The position numbers were made by a program, and so were the translations under genes. This document shows positions 1 to 5,466 of a stretch of DNA of 6,703 bases, piece by piece. The DNA comes from Spirochaetales bacterium (GTDB lineage Bacteria; Spirochaetota; Spirochaetia; DTKZ01), in the NCBI GenBank assembly GCA_031274005.1, contig JAISQU010000196.1, positions 1-6,703 of the forward strand, written 5' to 3'. The notes under the pieces are model-generated. The model saw only the letters and a program-made list of their open reading frames with translations. It searched no databases and was not told the origin of the DNA. The stretch's first letter is position 1, and the number at the start of each line of letters is the position of its first letter.

Positions 1-215
1 TCGCAAAAAACCGGGCTTTCCGCTTCAATCTTTTGGCTGCGCCAAAAGGATTTACGCTGCAATCCCTGGCGCGGCCCAAGGGCTTCCGGTGATTTTGCAC
101 GGAAAAAATTGGTGCACCCCACCCGGTTTTTCTTTTGAGTTTCCCGGGAAGAAGCCGCCCCTTCAATATGCTGTAAGCGGTTTACATACCATTCATTTGG
201 CAATAGAGCGGTAAT
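1..215. other. Gene-free intergenic stretch with small palindromes
   Basis: I find no convincing coding region or RNA gene here. The stretch contains a short direct-repeat/hairpin module at 14-64 (listed separately), a perfect 10-bp palindrome TTCCCGGGAA at 141-150, and a TGCAC/GTGCA inverted pair at 96-100 and 112-116. The sequence is cut by the window edge, so it may be the tail of a larger intergenic repeat region. Nothing identifies its function. Confidence 0.6.
14..64. repeat. 17-bp direct repeats flanking a 17-bp hairpin
   Basis: Two 17-base direct repeats at 14-30 and 48-64 match at 14 of 17 positions. The 17 bases between them (31-47) form a near-perfect hairpin, TTTTGGC/GCCAAAA with a TGC loop. 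The stem extends through AATC (27-30) and GATT (49-52) with one bulged base at 48. A weaker palindromic block follows at 65-81, so the layout hints at a 34-bp period of repeat plus palindrome. This is typical of dispersed intergenic palindromic repeats, but only one clear unit is visible. Confidence 0.5.
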
Positions 216-262
216 AAAAAGGCTAAAGTAAACCCTTGTACCACAAAGACTTACTTTAGCCT
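216..262 (-). terminator. Rho-independent terminator of tRNA-Glu
   Basis: Read on the minus strand, a perfect 12-bp stem (AGGCTAAAGTAA at 262-251, TTACTTTAGCCT at 231-220) encloses a 19-base loop. It is followed at once by a T run (TTTT at 219-216, then ATTAC). It begins only 4 bases past the tRNA 3' end, as expected for a tRNA terminator. The plus-strand reading has no T run after the stem, so it acts on minus-strand transcription only. It may also end read-through from the upstream protein operon. Confidence 0.9.
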
Positions 263-266
263 GAAT

Positions 267-338
267 CATCTCCTAGGGGAGTCGAACCCCTGTTGACGGG
301 ATGAAAACCCGTTGTCCTAACCACTAGACGAAGGAGAC
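267..338 (-). tRNA. tRNA-Glu, anticodon UUC
   Basis: The reverse complement folds as a canonical 72-nt cloverleaf. The 7-bp acceptor is GTCTCCT/AGGAGAT (one G-U at 1-72). The D arm contains CTAGTGGTTAG. The anticodon stem ACGGG/CCCGT carries the loop TTTTCAT, giving anticodon TTC. The T arm AGGGG/CCCCT carries the loop TTCGACT. The discriminator base is G and no CCA is encoded, so CCA must be added after transcription. The overall sequence closely resembles bacterial tRNA-Glu. It lies 72 bases downstream of the SPOR gene stop, with its own promoter and a terminator. Glu tRNAs read GAN codons and are not substrates of the nearby MiaB. Confidence 0.97.
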
Positions 339-352
339 ATGAATATCCTGAA

Positions 353-379
353 ATTATACGGTTTTTGATTTTTCGTCAA
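353..379 (-). promoter_or_regulatory. Sigma-70-type promoter of tRNA-Glu
   Basis: On the minus strand there is a TTGACG -35 (379-374) and a perfect TATAAT -10 (358-353), separated by an A-rich 15-base spacer (16 if the -35 is read as ATTGAC). The -10 ends 14 bases before the tRNA 5' end, which places the start site about 7 bases upstream of the mature tRNA. The spacer is a little short, but the perfect -10 and its position make it convincing. Confidence 0.8.
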
Positions 380-410
380 TAGGGCCCGCATACTGTTTGC
401 GCGTTTGCTC

Positions 411-1511
411 TTAAAAAAGCAAAAAACCTTCTATTCCTTTCTCTTTGAGGCGAATGAGGAGGTTTTGAGACTCATCCTGCCCGCCCTGGCGCAGGGGGAT
501 GAGGACTTTATAGACAGCGCCTGTTCTGCCCGCCGCCTCGCGGATTTCTGCGCCAAAGCCCAGACCGTGAAGGTCTTTTACCATGTATTCGGCGTTTTCC
601 CTGACGGAGAAGGAACCGGTTTGGACAGCCGTAGCGGCGGGAACCGCCGGTGCGCGTGTTTGCGCCGCTTGCGCGGCCGCCGCGGATCCTATGGGGGGGG
701 CGGGCGGCGAAAGGGGGCCCAGCAGTGTCGAAGGCGTGGGAAAAGGCGTTACCGCGCCTGAGCGGTTTTGACCGGCGGACAGGCTCGCGAGGCGGAACTC
801 CGGGGTGTCGGGATAGTCTTTTGCCAGGCGCTGGAGGGCCAGGCTCCTTTCGGGCTGCCGGCCAAGGCTGTCGGCAAGGTGAAAAATAAAAAGGAAAATG
901 TTTTCGTTGTCCGCGGGATTCGCGGCGTCTTCGGTCAACTGCAGCGCGATGCGCAGGGCGCCTTCCGGGTTGTCGGCCGCCATAAGCCGGGTAAGAAGGA
1001 ATGTCGCGCGTTTTTTTGTTACAGGATTTTTGCAGAGATTGGCGGTGAGGCGGGCGTGATCCTCGCTTTTTTGCGTTTCTCCCAGTTCAAATAAAAGCCG
1101 GGCCGAACGGTAGAGGCTGGGGAAGGTTTCCTCGCCGGGGTTGGCGTAGTAGGCGCTCTCAAAAAGTTTCTGGGCCGTAACGAGGTTGCCGGAAATTTCG
1201 TACAGAGTGGCTGTTTTACTTTTTATGGCGCTCTGCGCGGCTCTATCCTGCGGCAGGGCTTGATATTTTTCCAGCAGGCTTATGCTGGAGACAAGATCGG
1301 GGTGAATATCCGCGGCGTGAAAAAGGGTTGCCGTAAACTCAGGCGACTGCGGGTTGGCCTTGAGCCAGTCTTCGTACGCCGCCGCGGCCCCCGCCCTGTC
1401 GCCTTTTTTTTCACGCTCAAGAGCGGTTTGCCGTGCATCTGAGCTCTGGGCATAGAGGCCCGAAAAAACACAACAAACACAAACAAAAAAGAAAAAAAAC
1501 TTTTTTTTCAC
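411..1511 (-). CDS. Secreted TPR-like protein with C-terminal SPOR domain
   Basis: A 366-residue exported protein. Residues 1-21 form a signal peptide: MKKK, a Phe/Val/Cys-rich core, and LYA-QS as the likely cleavage site. Residues 24-245 are helical with TPR-like pairs (for example around 28-50, 95-125, 130-160 and 205-240). Residues 250-295 are a Pro/Ala-rich linker. Residues 296-366 match a SPOR domain, opening VQTGSFSVRENAEYMVKDL and closing with the usual short strand. SPOR domains bind glycan strands stripped of stem peptides, so a periplasmic role in peptidoglycan or division is inferred. The start is GTG at 1511, overlapping the miaB stop as GTGA, with a GAGGT ribosome site 6 bases upstream. 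A8 and T8 tracts follow the start codon directly. The domain call is by eye; the exact function is unknown. Confidence 0.85.
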   Translation of the reverse strand: MKKKFFFFFVCVCCVFSGLYAQSSDARQTALEREKKGDRAGAAAAYEDWLKANPQSPEFTATLFHAADIHPDLVSSISLLEKYQALPQDRAAQSAIKSKTATLYEISGNLVTAQKLFESAYYANPGEETFPSLYRSARLLFELGETQKSEDHARLTANLCKNPVTKKRATFLLTRLMAADNPEGALRIALQLTEDAANPADNENIFLFIFHLADSLGRQPERSLALQRLAKDYPDTPEFRLASLSAGQNRSGAVTPFPTPSTLLGPLSPPAPPIGSAAAAQAAQTRAPAVPAATAVQTGSFSVRENAEYMVKDLHGLGFGAEIREAAGRTGAVYKVLIPLRQGGQDESQNLLIRLKEKGIEGFLLF

Positions 1512-2881
1512 TCTGCTACCTCATGCCCGTAAAAAGTGTTACCCCGCAGCTCCGCAAGCCGTACCGTATAGAAATTCCCGATAAGAGAGGCCGCGCCGGG
1601 AAAGACGACCATCTCATCCCCCTCTGTGCGGCCGAGGATTTCCGAACTGTTTTTCCGGGAAATCTCCCCCGCAAGCACCCGGACTTTTTTTCCCAGACGC
1701 TGTTTCTTTTTTGCCGCGCTTGTCGCGCGTTGCAGGTCTATAACCGCCGTAAGCCTCTCATGTTTGAGTTTTTCAGGAACCGTGTCCTGCATGCTCCAGG
1801 CGGCCGTTCCCTCCCGCGGATTGTAATAATACGTAAAGGCGTCGTCAAAGCCGACCTGCCGCATCAGATCCAGCGTCCGGCAAAAATCCTCGTCTGTTTC
1901 ACCGGGAAAACCGATGAGAATATCCGTGCTTAAAAGCACGTCCGGCAATTTTTTGCGTATTCTTTCCACCAGAGAAAGATAATCGCTTCTTGTATATTGT
2001 CGGTTCATACTTCGCAGAATTGTATCGGAACCATGCTGAACAGGCAGATGAATCTGGCGGCACATGCAGGGGTACGCCGCCATGCGCTCGATAAGGGCGC
2101 CGGAAAAATCTTTCGGGTGCGATGTGAGAAAACGCAGCCAGGGAACATCAGAGGGGGAACCTCCGCTCACGGCAGTTTGCCCGGCGGAGAATACCGGAAA
2201 GCGGCTAACAATCTCATCAAGAAGCCCCGGAAAATCCAGAGGCGTTTCATCCGGCCCGGATGAAAATCTGTACGAGTTGACGTTTTGCCCTAAAAGGGTA
2301 ATTTCCCTGACGCGGCCCTGCCGCAGGAGTCCGTCTATTTCCGCGAAGATACTCCGCGGGTCGCGGGAGACTTCCCTGCCCCGTACATAGGGAACGATGC
2401 AGTAGGAGCAAAAATTGTTACAGCCGTGCATTATAGGGACAAAAGCCCTGTAATCGGTTTTGCGCGCGTGACGGGATGAGAAGCTATATTCCTCATCCTG
2501 CTGCCGCTCCTGCGTGAGGGACTGTTTGCGCGAAGCAGCCCGGCTGAGCATACGGGCGAAAGCGGCCTTCTGGAAAGTTCCGACAACCATGTCAACGGCG
2601 GGGGCGGCTTTTTTCAGGTCGTCCGCCAGCCTTTGCGCCATGCACCCCATGACAACAAGGGTATGGGGGCGGAGGGCTTTCAGGGTTTTGAAGTATCCTA
2701 TTCTGCCCCATATCCGGTTTTCCGCGGTGAGGCGTACCGAACAGGTATTGAGTATGACAAGATCGGCGTCCTGCGGCTGTTCGGCGGGAATCCAGCCCGA
2801 CTCCAGCATAGTGTCTTCCAGCGCGTTTGATTCGGCCTTGTTCATCTGGCAGCCATAAGTCTCCAGCCAGAAACGGTTCAT
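1508..2881 (-). CDS. miaB: tRNA (N6-isopentenyl adenosine-37-C2)-methylthiotransferase MiaB
   Basis: A radical-SAM methylthiotransferase of 457 residues, normal for the family. It adds a methylthio group to i6A37 in tRNAs that read codons starting with U, in the cytoplasm. The N-terminal UPF0004 domain supplies three cluster cysteines: C11 (TYGCQMN), C47 (NTCSVR) and C80 (MGCMAQR). The radical-SAM motif C154-x3-C158-x2-C161 (HGCNNFCSYCIVPYVRGRE) binds the second 4Fe-4S cluster. IHLPVQHGSD, GFPGETD and FTYYYNPREGTAA are further family signatures. A TRAM RNA-binding domain fills about 395-455. The HGCNNFCSYC / VPYVRGRE set favours MiaB over MtaB or RimO. ATG at 2881 overlaps the LCP stop (ATGA), and its own stop overlaps the SPOR start, so it is the middle gene of a coupled operon. 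A short extra loop lies at about 231-247. All catalytic cysteines are intact. Confidence 0.96.
   Translation of the reverse strand: MNRFWLETYGCQMNKAESNALEDTMLESGWIPAEQPQDADLVILNTCSVRLTAENRIWGRIGYFKTLKALRPHTLVVMGCMAQRLADDLKKAAPAVDMVVGTFQKAAFARMLSRAASRKQSLTQERQQDEEYSFSSRHARKTDYRAFVPIMHGCNNFCSYCIVPYVRGREVSRDPRSIFAEIDGLLRQGRVREITLLGQNVNSYRFSSGPDETPLDFPGLLDEIVSRFPVFSAGQTAVSGGSPSDVPWLRFLTSHPKDFSGALIERMAAYPCMCRQIHLPVQHGSDTILRSMNRQYTRSDYLSLVERIRKKLPDVLLSTDILIGFPGETDEDFCRTLDLMRQVGFDDAFTYYYNPREGTAAWSMQDTVPEKLKHERLTAVIDLQRATSAAKKKQRLGKKVRVLAGEISRKNSSEILGRTEGDEMVVFPGAASLIGNFYTVRLAELRGNTFYGHEVAE
1518..1522 (-). promoter_or_regulatory. Ribosome binding site deciding the SPOR gene GTG start
   Basis: GAGGT on the minus strand lies 6 bases upstream of the GTG at 1511-1509, inside the end of miaB. 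Its spacing and the GTGA overlap support the GTG as the real start; the MKKK-plus-hydrophobic signal peptide begins exactly there. Confidence 0.7.
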
Positions 2882-4908
2882 GTGGAGGCGCCTTCCACAA
2901 GGGAACGGATGTAGCGGCGCATAAGGGCCCAGTCGTCGTTCTGAGGCAGAAGGATATACGCGCCCTTGTCAAAGTCGGCGTCCACCTCATCTTCTGTCAG
3001 ATTCATGTGCCGCAGGTTCGTATAGGAATGGTAGAGGATATTCCGTGTGTCCAGAACATTTTGACTTCTGATTTTCGCGGATTTGTAGCGGACAAAACAA
3101 TTGACAAGTTCGTAGGGAGTAAGATCGGTCTCCACATATTTTGTCAACACTATAACAAGTTCATATAATTTCCCCATATCGGATACGCCCAGACTTGTCA
3201 GCCTGTCTTTGATTGCCGCGAGTATATTCTGCTGCCTGCGCGCTCTTCCGAAGTCCGATGAAAAATGCCGGGACCGCGCGACCCTCAGGGCTTCGACCCC
3301 GTTCAGGTGGTGCGTGCCGGCGGCGTAAAAAAGCGTCGACCATCTGCCGTTATCGCGCACGCGGTAGGTGGGGTCCACAAGGGGTTCGTTTAAACTAATA
3401 TCAACGCCACCCAGAATATTGATGACATCGATAAACGCGAACATATCTATAACGAGATAGTTTTCGATATTAAGCCCTGTCAAATCTGAAATCTCCTCGG
3501 CAAGCCGCTCTGGACCGTAGCGGTAATAAATCCCGTTGATTTTTCTGTTCTTGTAAAACAGGTCGCGGGGCAGGCTGATAAGGTCTATAAGCTGTTTATC
3601 TTCGTTAATATTCGCGAGGATGAGGGTATCGGTCATTCTTTCGTGAGCGCCGGCAACCAGAATGGTATAAATTTTACCGGAACCAGAGGCCGCCCCAGCA
3701 TTCAGATTTTCAAGGTTCAGTTCTTTTTTTTTTGAATCCCCGCCCTGATTTTTACCCAGCCCCAGGGTTTTTAGCGAACCGAGGGAAACATACTCATCGT
3801 CAAAAAGATATATTTCGCCGATTTTTTTCTGAATGCCCAGAGAGCCGGCGCGCCTTCCCCCCTGAGTGAGAAAATCATAATAGATGTATTCATCATCTTC
3901 GTTGGGAGTCCGCGAGAGGGTAAGATTTTTTGTACCAAGATAGGCCGTAAAACCATCGTCGTCAAAAAGTTCCTGAAGCTGTTTTTGGGCTTTCGCGATA
4001 AGAAGCTCATCGGCGCTGCGCAGGTCAATACCCCTGATGGCGGCGGGCAGACTGCCGCGGAAAGAGAAGATATCCGCATAGGTTTTCGCGTCGATGAAAA
4101 ACGTATTGTTCTTTTTGTTAAAGCCCACACGCATTCTAGACGCGCCCCGCTCCGAAGCCAGGCTGATATTCGCGGTAACTTCGTCCGGGGTCTCCGCAAG
4201 CGCGTCAAGAACAAGTCCGGAAGTCCTCAGTTCGCTTGTGAGGCTCTGATCTCTGAGCGCGCCGCGGAACTGAGCCGAAAGCTGTTCGGTGTTTTTGAAC
4301 CAATCGGCAAGAGCCGCGCCTTCGGTTTCGAGAAACCCGGCAAGACCTGCGCCGGCAGAGTCAAACACCAGCGACGCCCCGGTAAAAGTTGTCGCCTCAA
4401 AACCGGCTTTACCCGAGGCCGCGCGAAAAGTAAACCATATCTTTCCGTCTTTTTCCCAGAGCAGGGCGTCCGCTTCCTGCCGGATTTTATAGTTATTTTT
4501 TGTTTGCAGGGCCTTTATCGTGTCGGAAGCGAATACGCCGGCAAGAGCGCGGTCACGTTCATTTTTTTCAGTCTGCCAGACGAGCTTCTCCACTGCCTGA
4601 TAATAGGGCATGAGGGTTTCCCCTGCGCGGACATTTCCCTGTTCTCCGGCGGGAGCCGCGCCGGTTTCAAAATCAGGATAGTCTCTGGCCGGAAGACCCA
4701 GAGCCGCGCGGACTTCGTTACTGTCCCGGGACAAAAACTCAAAATTCCGGGAAAGACGGTCCGTCTCTTCGCGGGTCTCGTGGATTTCCCGTACCAGTGT
4801 GTTCCTGAGCCCGCTGAATGAGGCTGCCGCGTAAAAAAGACCCGCTAAAACGGCAATGGCCCCCGCCACAAAAAAAATGTTCCTCAGCCGGAAGAAAAAG
4901 TGTTTCAT
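2878..4908 (-). CDS. LytR-CpsA-Psr (LCP) family protein with large unrecognised N-terminal region
   Basis: A 676-residue membrane-anchored protein. The family transfers undecaprenyl-linked glycopolymers to peptidoglycan outside the cytoplasmic membrane. Residues 11-31 are one transmembrane helix, followed by a charged, probably coiled-coil stretch (33-60). About 70-400 is a region I do not recognise. A polar linker leads to the LCP domain (about 415-600). LCP hallmarks: R424 and D427 (ERMTDT), SLPRD with R448/D449, GG at 500-501, R545 and R547 (LRVARSR), and D552, R555 and R558 before QQ (DFGRARRQQ). The frame stays open upstream to 5199, but those codons lie in the repeat array and promoter. 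ATG 4908 opens directly onto MKHFFFRLRN plus the membrane helix, so it is the preferred start. The stop overlaps miaB (ATGA). Similar proteins are often mislabelled as transcriptional regulators. Confidence 0.88.
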   Translation of the reverse strand: MKHFFFRLRNIFFVAGAIAVLAGLFYAAASFSGLRNTLVREIHETREETDRLSRNFEFLSRDSNEVRAALGLPARDYPDFETGAAPAGEQGNVRAGETLMPYYQAVEKLVWQTEKNERDRALAGVFASDTIKALQTKNNYKIRQEADALLWEKDGKIWFTFRAASGKAGFEATTFTGASLVFDSAGAGLAGFLETEGAALADWFKNTEQLSAQFRGALRDQSLTSELRTSGLVLDALAETPDEVTANISLASERGASRMRVGFNKKNNTFFIDAKTYADIFSFRGSLPAAIRGIDLRSADELLIAKAQKQLQELFDDDGFTAYLGTKNLTLSRTPNEDDEYIYYDFLTQGGRRAGSLGIQKKIGEIYLFDDEYVSLGSLKTLGLGKNQGGDSKKKELNLENLNAGAASGSGKIYTILVAGAHERMTDTLILANINEDKQLIDLISLPRDLFYKNRKINGIYYRYGPERLAEEISDLTGLNIENYLVIDMFAFIDVINILGGVDISLNEPLVDPTYRVRDNGRWSTLFYAAGTHHLNGVEALRVARSRHFSSDFGRARRQQNILAAIKDRLTSLGVSDMGKLYELVIVLTKYVETDLTPYELVNCFVRYKSAKIRSQNVLDTRNILYHSYTNLRHMNLTEDEVDADFDKGAYILLPQNDDWALMRRYIRSLVEGAST
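2882..2898 (-). promoter_or_regulatory. miaB ribosome binding site within a small hairpin
   Basis: GGAAGG (2896-2891) lies 9 bases before the miaB ATG. The bases around it form an inverted pair, GTGGA/TCCAC, whose second arm ends directly at the start codon, so folding would partly hide the site. Ribosomes finishing the overlapping LCP gene would open it, which fits translational coupling. The stem is only 5 bp, so this is weak evidence. Confidence 0.4.
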
Positions 4909-4920
4909 AAAATATACCAA

Positions 4921-4949
4921 AGTGTAACACCAGCGGGGTTCTGAATCAA
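4921..4949 (-). promoter_or_regulatory. Probable promoter of the LCP-miaB-SPOR operon
   Basis: On the minus strand there is TTGATT (4949-4944), a 17-base spacer and TACACT (4926-4921). The expected start site near 4914 leaves only about 6 bases before the ATG at 4908, with no good ribosome site, so the transcript could be close to leaderless. The -35 directly abuts the 18-bp palindrome at 4950-4988. A TATATT box at 4915-4910 is an alternative -10 but lacks a clear -35. Confidence 0.5.
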
Positions 4950-4988
4950 GGGACTTTTCCCCAAGCCTCCGGCTTGGGGAAAAGTCCC
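4950..4988. repeat. Perfect 18-bp palindrome with 3-base loop, left end of the repeat array
   Basis: Arm 4950-4967 (GGGACTTTTCCCCAAGCC) and arm 4971-4988 are exact reverse complements around a TCC loop. Its right arm merges into the AAGTCCCGACCGG block that begins each 151-bp unit, so it takes the place of the hairpin found just before that block in every copy. No T run follows on either strand, so it does not look like a terminator. Confidence 0.85.
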
Positions 4989-5134
4989 GACCGGAAATTG
5001 CGGTGAAAGTCACCAGTACACTTCCGGTTAAAAAACAAAGATCCTGAATATAACGCAATTGCGAAGCAATTGCCGTGGTGGTTATGTCCCGTACGCACAT
5101 TTCCGTGAAAGCCTCCGCGCTTGGCGCGGAGAGA
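4982..5134. repeat. Repeat unit 1 (diverged, 153 bp)
   Basis: It shares with the other units the AAGTCCCGACCGGAAAT start, the CCAGTACACTTC block, hairpin A (GCAATTGC-GAA-GCAATTGC, fully paired), the GCACATTTCCGTG block and hairpin B. Hairpin B here is CTCCGCGC/GCGCGGAG with a TTG loop instead of GAA. The middle (about 5023-5053) is unrelated to the other units. Its GGAAATTGCGGTGAAAGT variant matches the partial unit at the far end of the array rather than its direct neighbours. Confidence 0.85.
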
Positions 5135-5285
5135 AAGTCCCGACCGGAAATGCGCGGTAGAGGCCGCCAGTACACTTCAGGCGTGTCACCAAAGCTCATA
5201 GTTACAACGCAATCGCGAAGCGATTGCAGAATTGGTTATGCCGCTTCCGCACATTTCCGTGGGCGCCCCGCGCGAAGCGTGGGAG
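5135..5285. repeat. Repeat unit 2 (151 bp)
   Basis: Hairpin A is GCAATCGC-GAA-GCGATTGC (8 perfect pairs). Hairpin B is CCCGCGC-GAA-GCGTGGG (7 pairs, one G-T). The segment 5135-5208 is identical to the matching part of unit 3, so the two probably arose by recent duplication. Confidence 0.9.
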
Positions 5286-5436
5286 AAGTCCCGACCGGAA
5301 ATGCGCGGTAGAGGCCGCCAGTACACTTCAGGCGTGTCACCAAAGCTCATAGTTACAACGCAATTGCGAAGCGATTGCAGAATTGGTTATGCCGCTTCCG
5401 CACATTTCCGTGAGTGTCCCGCGCGAAGCGCGGGAG
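5286..5436. repeat. Repeat unit 3 (151 bp)
   Basis: Hairpin A is GCAATTGC-GAA-GCGATTGC with one G-T pair. Hairpin B is TCCCGCGC-GAA-GCGCGGGA with 8 perfect pairs. Relative to unit 2 there are 5 substitutions: one in hairpin A, one in the hairpin B right arm, and three in the bases just before or at the foot of hairpin B. Confidence 0.9.
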
Positions 5437-5466
5437 AAGTCCCGACCGGAAATTGCGGTGAAAGTT
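5437..5466. repeat. Partial repeat unit 4, right end of the array
   Basis: About 30 bases match the start of unit 1 (AAGTCCCGACCGGAAATTGC, then GGTGAAAGT), after which similarity stops. It supplies the right half of the outer stem around the third hairpin B (5398-5410 with 5447-5458, one bulged base). Confidence 0.8.

Larger units (their letters stand above)
4982..5466. repeat. Tandem array of 151-bp hairpin-rich units
   Basis: The block AAGTCCCGACCGGAAAT recurs at 4982, 5135, 5286 and 5437, giving periods of 153, 151 and 151 bp. The units are 4982-5134 (diverged), 5135-5285, 5286-5436 and a partial 5437-5466. By my alignment the second and third units differ at only 5 of 151 positions, all transitions. 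Each full unit has hairpin A (5055-5073, 5209-5227, 5360-5378; 8-bp stems, GAA loop) and hairpin B (5113-5131, 5267-5283, 5417-5435). An outer inverted pair spans each unit junction around hairpin B. GCGAAGC occurs five times. I see no protein-like sequence; open frames across it exist only because the repeats lack stops. Confidence 0.92.

Noticed and set aside
3985..4821. Long plus-strand open frame (278 codons) opposite the LCP gene
   Set aside because: Its product is rich in Arg/Gly with no recognisable domain, and it lies fully antisense to a convincing gene; it is a shadow frame.
4950..4988. Intrinsic terminator at the 18-bp palindrome
   Set aside because: No T run follows the stem on either strand, and it lies upstream of the gene start rather than after a gene.
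4909..5199. 97-codon in-frame N-terminal extension of the LCP gene
   Set aside because: It runs through the operon promoter, the 18-bp palindrome and repeat unit 1, has no ribosome site, and its product resembles translated repeats. ATG 4908 gives a normal membrane anchor right at the N-terminus.
4982..5466. CRISPR array
   Set aside because: Units are 151-153 bp and continuously similar, with no short repeats separated by unique spacers; no cas-like gene is present in the window.
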